Below are positions 32,334 through 43,586 of a DNA stretch of 64,000 nt, in pieces. The stretch lies in NCBI GenBank assembly GCA_030549175.1, contig JAUKUA010000002.1, positions 4,588,001 to 4,652,000 on the forward strand. Direction: 5' to 3'. The notes under the pieces were generated by a model. That model had not been told where the DNA came from. It did not search any database and saw nothing but the letters and a program-made list of their open reading frames with translations. Position 1 is the first letter of the stretch. The number at the start of each line of letters is the position of its first letter. Position numbers and translations under genes: made by a program. This stretch comes from Lasiosphaeris hirsuta (taxonomy: Eukaryota > Ascomycota > Sordariomycetes > Sordariales > Lasiosphaeriaceae).

Positions 32334-33797
32334 TTACAATACCACACCCGAGACCTCGAACGTCTGCACAGCGTTCTTCTCAAACTTGGACCAGAACTTC
32401 TTCCCGCTAATGTTCGTATCACTGTACGCGGCGTACCGGGTCCCCGAGCTCCCGATCTGAGTGACCCAGCGCTTCACAACCGCCTTGTCAACACCCGGCG
32501 TGCTGAACTTGGACAGATCAAAGTTGAGGTACTGGGCGCTGCCCCAATTGACAGCCACGACAACCAGCTTCTTGGCCGACGCATCGTAAGCCGCCACCGA
32601 ATAGTCGCTTCCTCCGTCGAGAATCTTCATCCCAGGGCGGATGTGTCGCGAGAACTGCGCCAGAACCCAGTACTTTTGGTTGACGCTGGCGATCGACTTG
32701 GCTCCGTTGTCCGCGTCGATGAGCCCCCATCCTCCTCCGTCAAGCGCCTGCCAGTACACCCACGCGGTCGGCTTCAACCACCGCAAGTCAAGCAGCATGT
32801 TGCTGACCATGCGCTCCCCGGTTGCGTCACCCTCGCCGTACTCGCTCTGCCACAGCTTCTTGCCCGTCTTGGAGACGAGGGAGTAAAGCGTGTCTCGCTT
32901 CCCGCTCGCGTACTGATATCCGTGGACATTGATACGCGCAACCTGCCCTAGCGCCGTGCTTCCAAGTTTGCTAAACGCCGTGACAGCCTGGTCGTAGTAG
33001 CTCTCATCCGATGCTGAGATTATGGTCCCCGACAGCCCACGACTATCAAGCTCCTTCCTCAAGTTGCCAATGACCGTGGCCTGCGTGTTGACCTCAAAGT
33101 GGCAGCCCTCTTGCGTGCCGGTACCCGCTTTCCACCAGTCCGCCGAGGGCTCGTTGAACGGATTGACCGACTGAAACTTGACATTCCAGTTGTCGGCAGC
33201 GTATTTAGCCACGGTAGCCATGTAGACGGCATGCTGCCCGTAGTTCCATGACTGCAGATTATCCGCGGTGCCGCTGTCCGACCCCGACGGGTTGTGGTTG
33301 GCGCACATCCACCACATGGGCGAGTTGGAGAACAGCTCGAGGACGTTAGCACCGCGATCCCGCGCCTTGGCTAGCATCGCCCGCTGCGCGCTGTCGACCC
33401 CCCAGTTCCAGCTCGAGCTCGACGGGCTAGCGCTCGCCCAGTCGGTCCAGAACCCTTCGACCTGCCGCGAGGCGATCATCTTGGGGGACACGGCCATCTT
33501 GGTGCCGTTGTACGTGTTCTTGCTGCTCGCGCCGACGTTGTACCGGGCAATGTTGAAGCCCAGCCCAGGCAGCGGCTTGCCTGCGACGGTGACGGTCTTG
33601 GTCGTGAAGAAGGCGTCGGCAAGGTCGTCACGCGTGCCAAAGGCTACGGCCCACCACGCCAGCGATGTGCCCCAGCCTTCCCAAGTTCCGAGGTTGGATT
33701 TGGCGTCGATGACTGTTGTTTGGTCTGCGCTGGCGCCGGGGACGGCCGCCAAGCCCAGAGCAAGGGCTATGGTGGCAGCTTGAAGGAGAGCGGCCAT
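32334..33797 (-). CDS. GH30 endo-beta-1,6-galactanase, secreted
   Basis: 487 residues in one exon from the ATG at 33797; the frame reaches 12 codons further only by a TTG. A signal peptide covers about residues 1-24 (ending GASA). The GH30 barrel follows with WEGWGTSLAWWA, GFNIARYNVG and FSNSPMWWM. The acid/base E216 is in NPFNEPS and the nucleophile E319 in WQSEYGEGD. The C-terminal beta domain ends the protein. The overall pattern fits subfamily GH30_5, whose members cut beta-1,6-galactan side chains of type II arabinogalactan; the subfamily is from memory. It would act outside the cell on plant polymer. No carbohydrate-binding module. Confidence 0.9.
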   Translation of the reverse strand: MAALLQAATIALALGLAAVPGASADQTTVIDAKSNLGTWEGWGTSLAWWAVAFGTRDDLADAFFTTKTVTVAGKPLPGLGFNIARYNVGASSKNTYNGTKMAVSPKMIASRQVEGFWTDWASASPSSSSWNWGVDSAQRAMLAKARDRGANVLELFSNSPMWWMCANHNPSGSDSGTADNLQSWNYGQHAVYMATVAKYAADNWNVKFQSVNPFNEPSADWWKAGTGTQEGCHFEVNTQATVIGNLRKELDSRGLSGTIISASDESYYDQAVTAFSKLGSTALGQVARINVHGYQYASGKRDTLYSLVSKTGKKLWQSEYGEGDATGERMVSNMLLDLRWLKPTAWVYWQALDGGGWGLIDADNGAKSIASVNQKYWVLAQFSRHIRPGMKILDGGSDYSVAAYDASAKKLVVVAVNWGSAQYLNFDLSKFSTPGVDKAVVKRWVTQIGSSGTRYAAYSDTNISGKKFWSKFEKNAVQTFEVSGVVL

Positions 33798-33882
33798 GGT
33801 GCAGGTGGCTTGATGCGTGATTGACAATGGCAAATGGGATGGCTGGAGGAATATTTCTCATCTTACGAGGAAATTTTTGGCC

Positions 33883-33892
33883 AAATATATAG
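33883..33892 (-). promoter_or_regulatory. TATA-like box of the GH30 gene
   Basis: On the minus strand a TATATAT element lies about 90 bp before the GH30 ATG. Confidence 0.4.
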
Positions 33893-36447
33893 CATCTTCA
33901 AATACCGATAACCCCAGATACACCTTCCCGCACCCAAGATTTGCGATAACTGATATCGAGGTACCACTTTAATATATTGTGATTGCCAAGCGAGATCCAT
34001 TTTCCCCGGAAACTAAGCTCCATTCACACAATTCGGGGAAAGGCGCCCTTTAAGCTTGCAGGTTTCCACCAATACGATAACCAGGAAACGGAACATGCGG
34101 GACTTGACGACATCGCGCAAGGCTCAAAACGTGGGGATTTCCCCAGAGGGGAACCGGCCCGGTTGTCAGGAATGATCCCCACAGTAGGGGAAGCCGGAGC
34201 CGAGAGGTATGTCGAGGGAATAGCGTATTCTGCGCAATTAAAGAGAAACGTTCGACAAAGAGATCTTGCCATTGCCTCTCGGTTGCTTCTGGGGTGGGTA
34301 GCATCGTGGGCGTCCCGGAGCCGACCGCGCTATTCCGCATGTATGAAGACTTAGAAAAGCTGCAAAAAGCCTTTCGCCCACTACGTCCACAAGAACGTCG
34401 AGGACTGTTTGGAGGTAGCGACCAATGAGGCGTAGCCGTTTACCCTTGCAGCAAATCAGTCAGTTTATCTCGGGTTTGGCAGCATGTACCAGCAAAAGAT
34501 TATTTACCTTCGGCCATGTTTCCAATGGGAACTTTGAGCTTTTTGAGCGAGATGCTTGTAAAACCCACGTCTTGAAGGCGCTTTTCCAGATTATTGCCAG
34601 CACGAAAGTCGAATTTAAACTTCTTGAATGCTTCGGTGGTGAGGTCGCAAAACTTTGATACACCTAGTCCTTGGTGACTGTCCCATCATCGCTGGCGGCG
34701 CCGCCCAGTTCCTGGACCTCCATCCAAGAACCAGCGCCATCTCCTAGCATTTAAAATAATTAAAACGAATTGGCAGGACTGCCGCTCCCGTTGCCGTCGT
34801 TGGCCCTCAGCTATGGCCAAATCTTCCCAAGTAAAAAATTCCATCTTGAGACAGCATCACGGGAGGCCCCAGACGATATTCAGCATCATCTCACGGATGC
34901 TATTGTCTGCACGGTCCTCAAGCTTGACGGCGGCGTCCTCCAGTGGATACTAGTCTCGATGCATATGGGAATGCTGTTGAGTAGCGAGGCTTGGAGAGGG
35001 ATGTCTGTTCTCTCCTCCAGGATGATAGATGGTACTTCCCGCCGGATTCCGTTTCGTCGTCCACCAAAAAAGATGGTTGAAGGAAAGTTGCTCAAAGCCA
35101 CAGGGATAGGCCGGACGGATACCTTCTCAGGTCTCAGCGGGTGGTTTGGTGGGAGGGTTGTTGTGTGCGGGGAGTTGTGTGTTGTTAGGGGCTTGATTGA
35201 GAGTTAGAGGGTTAGGATGAAAAGAATAATCTTCATCCGCGTTTGACTTCACCTGTTTTTCAGGCTCAATATAAGGAGATCAGCACCAGTGGTGTGTGAA
35301 CTACGGAATTGTCAGAAGGGAAGTAGATGGTAACGTACTGTGTGCTGCTGCTGATGAAGCCAATCTCCCGCCCCATCAAACTACTACTGTCCCTCCCCAG
35401 ACTTGGAGCGGAGGGCACCAAAGCAGTTGCGGACGCCACGGTCTCCCTCGCTGTGCCTAACCCTTCCACGAAAGTGGCCAAGGTTAATTACGCCGCGGAC
35501 TTACCATCAATCCAGCGAAAAGAAGGAATTCTGCAGCCATCCAAATGTCCCCATCTAGAGTGCCCGAGTCTGTGTCGGCGAGGACGCGTAGGTTTCCACA
35601 GATCCACATGGAAATCCTGAATGACTTTGACACTATTAGAGTTTCTTTATCGCTGTAACACCTATCTGATAGGCGAGTAGGCGATTCATTTAGCGCTCGC
35701 ATCGGCTGCATCCAGATCACCGGCCCCTGACTCGCATTCCACCCTCTGAAGAGAGGCCATTTCCAGCGTATCAAACCACCAAGTTTATGGTCTTTGGTGA
35801 CGAACGGACACCATGATGTTTATGCTACCGATGAGATATCGTCCACCACTTAATCTTTTCACATGTCATCCAGCCCGGCAATATGCAGATAAGGGCCAGG
35901 CGATAATAGCCTGCATAACGCTTTTGGCTTGTTGGATCTGCCCTCCGAAAACCGAGGCTCAAGGTTATTGAACAAAGGGTGCATCCATAATCCTTTGAAC
36001 GATGCTGAGGGATGCGTTTTGTGCCAGTGCTCAAACTGGAGAATATGCTTCCGCTATCCGCTACCCTCCAAAGCTCCGATCAACATCTCCAGTGCCGATG
36101 CTACGCTGACGAAGCTTGGCTTTCACCAGGCACTTACCTCGGCCCAGTTTTTGTGGCATTCTTCCAACGGTCCGCGGACCCGTTTATTAGCATGGGTCAA
36201 TCGTTGGTCGCACAAGAAGCCGCGCACTCGCACTCGCTTGCTTGTATCGCCTGTTGTATTTGCAGGGTTCGGCATCCTCAACTTCGCCGGCTGCTTCAAC
36301 TTCAAGTTTCCGACTCTCTAGAAAATCTCAACTTTCCCACCCGGCGCAAGATCAACTCATTTATTCAACACCATCTGAAATAAGGAGAAAAGGAAAAAAA
36401 AAAAAAAACCGAGGTATAAGCAAGCTATCTAGGCATTCAAGTTCAAC
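33893..36447. other. Long stretch without supported genes
   Basis: About 2.5 kb with scattered short frames. A minus-strand frame at 35484-35774, with an intron-like GTAAGT...GTTAG at 35504-35457, ends in coding-looking sequence, but the joined frame stops soon after and no family is recognised. An (A)14 run lies near 36393. Confidence 0.4.
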
Positions 36448-37588
36448 ATGGGCGGCGCATTCCAGCCATTCGCTCCGGCATCAGCCACACGTCGCACACA
36501 TGCACGGTCAGGCGCCATCACGCGATACACTGTAAGTTCCCACGTCGGATGCCGCGTGGTCGGCAGTTGCATGCTGTTGAGGGACCTTTCCATGACAACT
36601 TACTCACAATGCACAGATCCTTCGTGACAACTTCACCATTGGGACATGGATAGCCTTGGGATCCTTGTTGCAAGGCCTCATATTTGTAGTACTACCCGCG
36701 CGATACGCCTTACTTCCTGTCGTGGCTTTGCTATCACATCGCATTCTGCGGACACTCCTAATGCAGTTTGGTTTGATTCATAACGCCCAAATGGACGGCG
36801 TGTATCCGGGCAAGTTCACGGCCCAAATCCCTGGGAGGAACGGCGAGCCCCCGCACCGCAGCTCTGGACAAGACATCACCATCATGATCCTGGCTGCACG
36901 CTCAAATCAGTGGGTCACCAAGACCCCTTGGATTTCTAGGTGCCAATAATTGACATGCGTCACACTCAGCCCCCTCGGGATGCTCGGGCCCGGTTATCGC
37001 GACGTTGCGGACCATTTCAATGGCATGTTGAACCACCTTTGGAAGGGAGGGGAGAATTATGGGTGTAAAGTGACTCGCACTCTGAGATCACCAGACAAAG
37101 CTGACCGGGACAGTTCTTGGCTCGTCATCGTGGCTGAGCGCAAACGAGCGGCACGCAGGTAACCAAATCATGGTCGTCACCTACTTTCGGTCTCAGGAGG
37201 AGCTGCACGCTTTTGCCCACGGGCCGTTGCACTCCAAGGCATGGAACTGGTGGAATAGCATCGCCAAGACGCATCCGTATCTGAGCATCATGCACGAGGT
37301 CTACACTATGCCCAAGGGGCACTGGGAGAACATCTTTGTCAACAACCACCTGACGGGAATTGGTAAGTCAGACTCTCGACCTTCCACCCCCTTTAGTGCC
37401 GAGAAACATGAAGCAAAGAGCTGACAAGACTGCGTTCTGTAGCCGCGACAAATGCAAGAGTTGAGATTGATGGCGAACACCTCAGACCCCTTTTTGACGC
37501 GACCCGCGGAAGCTTGCGGTCGCAGCTGGGTCGTTTGGGCCGAGGAACTGGCACGGAGAATGGAGAGTATGGCGAAGATGTATACTAA
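36448..37588 (+). CDS. DUF4188-family protein (putative monooxygenase-like)
   Basis: Exons 36448-36531, 36617-36909, 36970-37064, 37114-37362 and 37443-37588 give 288 residues. All joins keep frame and recreate family-like text (RSNHPLGMLGPGY, ENYGFLGSSSWL, NHLTGIGAATNA). Two hydrophobic segments lie near residues 37-70 (WIALGSLLQGLIFVVL and the stretch after it). The C-terminal half has a dimeric alpha/beta-barrel look with MVVTYFRSQEELHAFAHG and HEVYTMPKGHWENIF, as in DUF4188 proteins of fungi. Some relatives are annotated as monooxygenases, but the reaction is not established. Introns 3 and 4 have GCTGAC branch points. Confidence 0.8.
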
Positions 37589-37773
37589 AGATGCAGACGG
37601 ACATGTTGCATCGAGGTATTCGGTCGGGCACTCGCCCATTATGTGGGTCATTGAACCGCATGGGGAACTCAACGTCTTGAACCCAATTCCCTGGGAGCCA
37701 ACAGGTGTCGCGTGCGAAAAGCTGGATGGGGGTTTCACTCCCCGTGCTCGCCCTTCCTTCTCTCCTCTCCGAT

Positions 37774-37792
37774 CCCCCCCCCCCCCCCCCCC
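37774..37792 (+). repeat. 19-base C homopolymer in a pyrimidine-rich tract
   Basis: An uninterrupted run of 19 C, followed by CTCCCC-type sequence to about 37810. Its length may be unreliable in the assembly. Confidence 0.8.
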
Positions 37793-38432
37793 TCCCCTCC
37801 CCCCAAATTTTTTGCCGAACCCGTTTTCCCCGTTCCTCCCGCCCGCTCCTCCTTCTCTTCTCGGAATCGGCAACTTCATCCCTGGTTCTTTGAACGTCTT
37901 CAAGTTCCCGTCTTTTGGTACCCCTTCCTTCTCCTCTGCTCGCTCGCCAAGTCCCTTTTAGACATCCGAAATCATCTTGTCTAGCTTGGCCGCTTCCACA
38001 GCGTCTGTACCACCCTTTTCATTCTCTATTAGCAAGCCTTGCAATGTGTTTCATTGCGCCTTCCTCTTGCATCTTGAGCTTATCGAGCAACTCGATGAGC
38101 CTTTAGGCTGCCTCTCTGGCGAGGCGACTACTTTCACTCCAGTAATGACTTGAGCCATAGTCGCCGTCTCTGCTCCGGGGAATGGGACACCTTTGATGGT
38201 TTCACTCGCCGTGGCATCTCCCCATTTCTTTTAGATCTCAAGTCAGTAAATTCGTCTGAGGCTACAAGACACTTCCGGGTCCGAATCTTTATCTTGCTCT
38301 GTAGTCATTATCGGGCTCTGGCACCGCATCCATGTCAAGTTAAGTTGTCAACTGGGGTGGAGACTCGGGATGCAAAGTTTGCAATTCCATATTCCCAAAG
38401 ACTCACAACACGCCAACAGCCATTAGGCATCC

Positions 38433-38494
38433 GCCCGGCTAGCTCAATTGGTAGAGCGTGAGACTCTTAAGCTCTCCAACAGCCAGGTATCTCA
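38433..38494 (+). pseudogene. Truncated tRNA-Lys(CTT), 5' part with intron
   Basis: The 5' acceptor strand GCCCGGC, the D arm and the anticodon stem-loop with CTCTTAA are normal. A 19-nt intron-like insert leads to TCTCA, which pairs with TGAGA of the stem. The sequence then runs into AATTATCTTTTTT instead of a variable loop, T arm and 3' acceptor strand. The 3' half is missing, so it cannot make a tRNA. Confidence 0.75.
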
Positions 38495-39194
38495 ATTATC
38501 TTTTTTGCCGTCTCTATGCTTGTGCTTTCTTACAGATTTTGCACTCAAAAATGAGACAGTAAAGACGAAATAGGGGTAAATAATATCATGTGCTGAAAAT
38601 CTCTGTTCTTCTTCTATAATGTATTACTGGCGCTTACTGCTGGCGTCTGAGTTGAGAGCTACCAGAGAAGACTTTGAGGTTGCACGGCGTCTGTTCACAT
38701 ACTTGCTTTTGTGAGGTTTGTCGAGGATGTGGGTCTGGGTGAAAGGAGGCCGTTGCTGTCGTGAACGTCAGATCAATTTATCTGGAAGAGGAAAGGGAGT
38801 GTACGTTAAACTTTGTCGCATCTTGAGGCAATCGCATGGAATAAATACTATTAGGTTTTATTTCCATCTTGTACCTCTTGCTGTGCTGACCTGCAGACAT
38901 CCGTCGAATTGCAGACGACAAAACCGCCGTTTAGATGTCCCCGCGTTCGTCGGCAATGCAACATCCAACGGGATTGGAGAAACACAACCCGATCAAATGA
39001 TTGATCTGGCTTTATGTGCTGAGGCCCACCCGTCGTACAAGCCCATAAGGCCGCACCTACCTTCCTAGTTTCCTTCATCCCCCTCCGCGCCCCACCTGAT
39101 TCCGCGCTCTTCTCGTCAACTCCAGCGGCAGGAGACTAAATAGTACTGCGTTTTGTAACTACACGACCACAGATCCCGCCCCTGGCCTCGCAAA

Positions 39195-39920
39195 ATGGAT
39201 CTCTCCAGCGCCATCCTGGCCTGCCTCTGCGGTCCCTCAGACGCACCCTCGCACCCCCACGCCGCCGCTCACTGCCGATACTCAGCTATCACCGAAAAAC
39301 CGCCCGTCCAAGCCCGCCCAGCCGTCGACAGAACCCCTCCCCGAAGCGCCGACGACGTCGCCGCCGAGATCATCGCCCTCCTTCGCCGCGCCGAGAAGCC
39401 AGGCCTCGCGTTGACCCAGCAGATTGACGACACGGCCGGCACAACTGGCTGGTCCGAGTGGCTCGCCGAGCGCGTGCTTCACATGCTCGAGGCGACGCTC
39501 GAGGACGGCCGCAACAAGTGGGGCGAGGCTCTGACCAACGCAGGCGAGCACGCGCTCGAGACCGCCCAGGAGATATTCCGGGAGTTGGTGCAGTACGTCA
39601 AGGAGCACCCGCTGGAGATTGCCGCGTTGGTGCTGCTGTCGCTAGTTGCGCTTGGGGTGCTGGCGAGGCTGGTGCCCGTGGTCTTGGAGCTGCTTGGGTT
39701 TGGGATGGAAGGACCCGTCGAGGGTGAGTGCTGTCCGATTGCCTGCGCCTACGTGGCTTGCTATAAAAGGGTGAATCCGGGGGCCTTGCTGCTAATCACG
39801 TTGTTGACAGGAAGCTTTGCCGCTTGGTTTATGTCGACGTATCGCGGATACGTGCCCAAGAGATCGCTCATGGCCTTTTTGCAGCGCCTTGGGATGACTT
39901 GGAGGGGGAAAAAGGTGTAA
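39195..39920 (+). CDS. Interferon-induced 6-16 (IFI6/ISG12)-like membrane protein
   Basis: Exons 39195-39723 and 39811-39920 give 212 residues. The N-terminal two-thirds is hydrophilic and helical with Ala/Glu-rich segments (about residues 50-140). Then come hydrophobic helices (IAALVLLSLVALGVLARLVP, VLELLGFG), followed across the intron by GPVEGSFAAWF and YVPKRSLMAFLQRLGM. That C-terminal pattern, GFG..GPV.GS.AAW...G.V......LQ..GM, is the interferon-induced 6-16 family signature known from animals and found in fungi. The function in fungi is unknown; mitochondrial or other membrane location is likely. The intron begins GTGAGT and splits a Gly codon. Confidence 0.75.
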   Translation: MDLSSAILACLCGPSDAPSHPHAAAHCRYSAITEKPPVQARPAVDRTPPRSADDVAAEIIALLRRAEKPGLALTQQIDDTAGTTGWSEWLAERVLHMLEATLEDGRNKWGEALTNAGEHALETAQEIFRELVQYVKEHPLEIAALVLLSLVALGVLARLVPVVLELLGFGMEGPVEGECCPIACAYVACYKRVNPGALLLITLLTGSFAAWFMSTYRGYVPKRSLMAFLQRLGMTWRGKKV

Positions 39921-40453
39921 ACATTGGGCCGCCCACTGGATCCAGGTCCTGTCCCACACTGGCAAACATTTACGCTTGCGGTCGACCGCATTTTCTCGTT
40001 GAAGTGTCTGTTTTCACGGAGGGGAAAACCGGGGCGGAAAATTTCCACAGACACTGCATCGCTCACAGATCGAGGAAATTACAAGCAACATGCTACACCT
40101 CACCAACAAGTCCCATGCCCCCCCCCCCCCCGTCGTCTGATTATGCACCCTCCTGTTGAGAAAATTGTACCCCAATCAGTAGTGGATGTGGCTTGAGGGC
40201 GTCCATCCAACTGGCTCATCATGCACACCCCGCCGCCGCCCTGCTCCGGGCTGTCTCCGCGCTGCAGCTCGATTCCAGGGTGAGGTCGACAAGTGCACAT
40301 GATGTAACGTCAATATCTGTACTTGCTTAACATAGTGGAAGCCCCCCCCCCGCGTGGTCCTCACCTCGGGGACCTTTGGTTCCCAGCTCTGAACCATTTG
40401 GTCGATAGACTTGTCACCACAACCCAGACCCCAAGTTCTGTGTCACTTATATC
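39921..40453. other. Intergenic with two C homopolymers
   Basis: C runs of 14 (40118-40131) and 10 (40342-40351) bases. No gene is supported. Confidence 0.5.
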
Positions 40454-42203
40454 ATGACTGAAGCTGCTTCAAGCCCAAAAGACGTGGCCTCGCCTGAAGC
40501 GGCGGCAACACCAACAGATGCAGCTTCGCTACCAGCAGCAGGTCCCGACACTGTGATAGAGGCCGATGTAGGTTGTCCCTGTCACACACACTGGAAACGC
40601 CAAGAAGCAACTAATAAATAGATGGCAGGCGGAGCTGAATAACTTCCCCGACAACGACAATGATTCTGCTTTTGGATCGGTAGGTTCCGACTCCCGATCC
40701 TCAATTGATGATCTTGAGACATTCAGTATAGAAGACTAGCAAAACCAACCAACCAATCGACAGGACAGCGTTGTTGCTAGCGACACCGCTTCATTGGCCT
40801 CGAGCGTTCTCAAGTACCGAGTAGAGAATGGGCGCACATATCATGCGTACAAGGCAGGCTGTGGGTGTTCTCTTGGCCATGGCAATCGCTATTGATCTGA
40901 TTAATCTAACGCACCGCCGCCGTGTAGCGTACTTTATGCCCAACGACGAGGTATTACGCTGCAGCTGATGACATGGCGTTTTGACGCTGACCCTGAATCT
41001 CCTGTTGCGCAGCACGAGAATAGCCGCTTAGGTAAAGTGTTGGCCCAGCCCCTTTACGTCTTGTTGCCCAGACTGATAGGGAGCAGATCTGCAACACAAC
41101 CTCTGTGTCATGACGCTAGGCGACAAGCTCTATTCTAGTCCTGTGGGAAAGAAGATGCCACTGAACCGAGTTCTTGATGGCGGGACCGGGACCGGCATCT
41201 GGGCCATGGACTTTGGTATGGTGATCTTGAAGAGGTCCGGATTCAACTGTGAGAGGAACGCGTCCGCTAACCACGTCTCTGTGACAGCCGATGAGCACCC
41301 TGAAACCGCTGTGCGTTGCCGTTGGGGTTTTAGAAAACTGTTTCTTCCTCAATAATAACCCTTTCCCAGGTTGTTGGCACCGATCTCAGCCCAATCCAGC
41401 CCGTATTGTGAGGCGTCCCGCCCCCTGAATTGGTTGTGGGACCTCAACACTGATGCTGTATTTCAGTGTACCGCCCAACGTCGAGTTTTTCATCGATGAT
41501 CTGGAAGCGGATTGGACATTTGTCAAGCCTTTCGATTTCATCTACTTCCGCATGATGGCGGGGTCTCTAAAAGATTGGCCGAGGCTCTTTCGCCAGTCCT
41601 TCGAGTATACATGCTCCTGGGGCCCCGTCTCTCAGCTGTTTCTAACTCTCGGTATCTAGACATCTTAGGCCTGGAGGATACGTTGAAATCCTCGATCCAG
41701 TCTTACCTTTACTATGCGATGACGGTACGCTCAAAGAGGATTCAGCCTTGCTCAGGTGGAATAACCTGATGCTCGAGGCATCCAATATCTTTGGGGCAAC
41801 ACTGGGCTCGGCGGCACATTACAAGCAGCAGCTGGCTGACGCCGGCTTTGTCAATGTCGTTGAGGTGACACACAAGTGGCCCACGAATGGTTGGCCCAAA
41901 GATCCCTTGTACAAGACTCTAGGTCAGTACCCCATGACCCCGTGTCTATGGTAACCCCTGCCCAACGAAGACCGATGGCTGATATTGCTCTCTGTAGGGG
42001 AGTGGAACTTTGCGAACATGTACGAGGGTGTTTCGGGCATGAGCCTATTCTTGTTCCCCAACTTCCTCGGGTGGTCCATTGCCGAAGTCGAATTATTCAT
42101 CATTGATGTCCGGAAGGAGATGAAAGACCGACGCATTCATGCTTACTGGAATATGCAAGTTTGCTCAACTATCCTGCTTCAGCGCGGCGGAAAGGCTTAC
42201 TAG
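40454..42203 (+). CDS. LaeA-like SAM-dependent methyltransferase
   Basis: Eleven exons: 40454-40567, 40629-40679, 40764-40860, 40928-40950, 41013-41031, 41087-41215, 41288-41310, 41370-41407, 41467-41604, 41669-41922 and 41998-42203. They total 1092 nt (363 residues) in one frame. An acidic/Ser-Ala N-terminus leads to RVENGRTYHAYKAG and PNDE. A Rossmann methyltransferase domain follows: motif I at residues 130-138 (VLDGGTGTG), then GTDLSP, DLEADW, FDFIYFRMMAG and PGGYVEI. The C-terminal FANMYEGVSGMSLFLF and VRKEMKDRRIHAYW segments are typical of fungal LaeA-related enzymes. Several exons are tiny (19, 23, 23 nt). The substrate is unknown; such enzymes occur in regulation and in secondary metabolism. 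No biosynthetic cluster surrounds it. Confidence 0.85.
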
Positions 42204-42491
42204 GATAATCTTTACAGTATCAACGTTTACGGACAGAAGCCGGAATGAGCTACGGGTCCTGAAAATAGCCACGCTCGTGTTTTCAGTTCTTTCCTCTTGT
42301 GCATTGCCTCCTCAGAAGCCGCCTCCTTTCTCAAGGTTTTTTTTTTTTTTAATTCAAATTCAGAGGAAAATCAAGCCCCTGGCCAATTTAATTCATACGT
42401 TTTTAGATCGCGGCCGTTGAAAAGGAAATTCCGCGAAGCCACCCGTGAGCGCGACCAACATTTCAGCACACATCATCCCTAGGGCGGGAAG

Positions 42492-43586
42492 CTAGGGCAT
42501 CATCTCCTCCAAAGAGCTAACTGTCGGGTCCCAATACGTCGGTTTATACTCGTCTGACTCCAAACCCTCCATTTCTTCCTCTTCAAGCTCAAAGTCAAAG
42601 ACATCTGCATTCGCCTTGATCCGTAGTTTCTTGTTGCTCTTGGGCAGCGGCACAAGCCCCTTTTGCAGACTCCATCTGATCAAAACCTGCGCGGGAGTTT
42701 TGCCGTACTTCTTTGCAACCTCCTTCAATCCTTTATCCTTGAACCGTGTCCCGCGCGCGAGAGGGCTGTAGGCCTCGACGACCACGCCGCGCTTACGGCA
42801 CCAGTCGACGATCTCGGGGCGCGCGCACCACGGGTGCACCTCCCACTGGCCGACCGACAGGACGCCACCAGCGCCAGGCTTGCCGCCGCGCTCAGCCTCG
42901 AGCTCCTTGATGTGCTGCTCGAGCTGGTCGAGATGGGGGATCCCGTAATTGCTCACACCGATGCTGCGCACATGCCCCTCTTCCACGGCCTCGACGAGCG
43001 CTTTCCAGGCACCCTTTCGGCCCTTCGAGCCGCCAAACGGGGCGTGCAGGAGAATCAGATCGATGTATTCGAGGCCCGACTTGGCCAGCGAGTTCTGCAC
43101 GTATTTCTTGGCGCCTTCGTAGCTGATGCCGGCCGGCGTCGGGACCTTGGAGGCGAAGAAGATATCCTCGCGCGCTACGGTGCCGGCTTTGATGGCAGCC
43201 GCGATTGCAGCCCCGCAGGCATTTTCGTTCTTGTAGGCGACTGCCGTGTCAATCTAACAGGTATTAGGGAGCATATCTTCATTTTTGCGGGGGGGTGGAG
43301 GCGGTACATGTCGATATCCGGCTGTCAGGGCGGTCGCGCATGCCAACTCGGTCTCGTTCGCGGGACTTGGGCATCATTGTAAGCTGACAGGTGAGAGGAA
43401 CGAGTCCGGATTCTTACATTAACCAAACCTTCAGCAAGCGTGTGGGCTATTAGTACTTTCAGCAAGGCTTGAAGTCCGGCTTACTCCGAATCCCAGAAGC
43501 GGGATCTCATAGCCACTGTTCAGCCTCACCTTGGAGGTCAGGCTTAGCGAACTCTGAGAGATTTCGGCATGCTTTCTCTTGGGCAT
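42492..43586 (-). CDS. Aldo-keto reductase
   Basis: Exons 43586-43485, 43428-43418 (11 nt), 43365-43308 and 43253-42492 give 310 residues. NADPH-dependent reduction of carbonyls is the family activity. The barrel begins VRLNSGYEIPLLGFG. The tetrad is visible as D59 and Y64 in IDTAVAYKNE, K93 in FFASKVP and H127 in ILLHAPF. Cofactor residues lie in the C-terminal PLPKSNKKLRIKAN segment. The microexon is needed: joining it gives GFGVWLIPANETELA, as expected for AKRs, and intron 1 then has an ACTAATA branch. Longer antisense frames here are shadows. The substrate is not deducible; a link to acetoin reduction is not supported. Confidence 0.87.

Larger units (their letters stand above)
37589..39194. 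other. Intergenic with polypyrimidine tract and a tRNA fragment
   Basis: Apart from the C run, the following pyrimidine-rich stretch to about 37960, and the tRNA-Lys fragment, no gene is seen. The frames in the pyrimidine tract are low-complexity. Confidence 0.45.

Noticed and set aside
35266..35774. Possible two-exon gene on the minus strand
   Set aside because: The GT-AG intron joins frames that stop soon after; the alternative frame does not fit the splice phase.
42492..43586. Aldo-keto reductase as butanediol-forming partner of the acetoin genes
   Set aside because: It lies 12 kb away, is of a different gene structure, and nothing in its sequence indicates acetoin as substrate.
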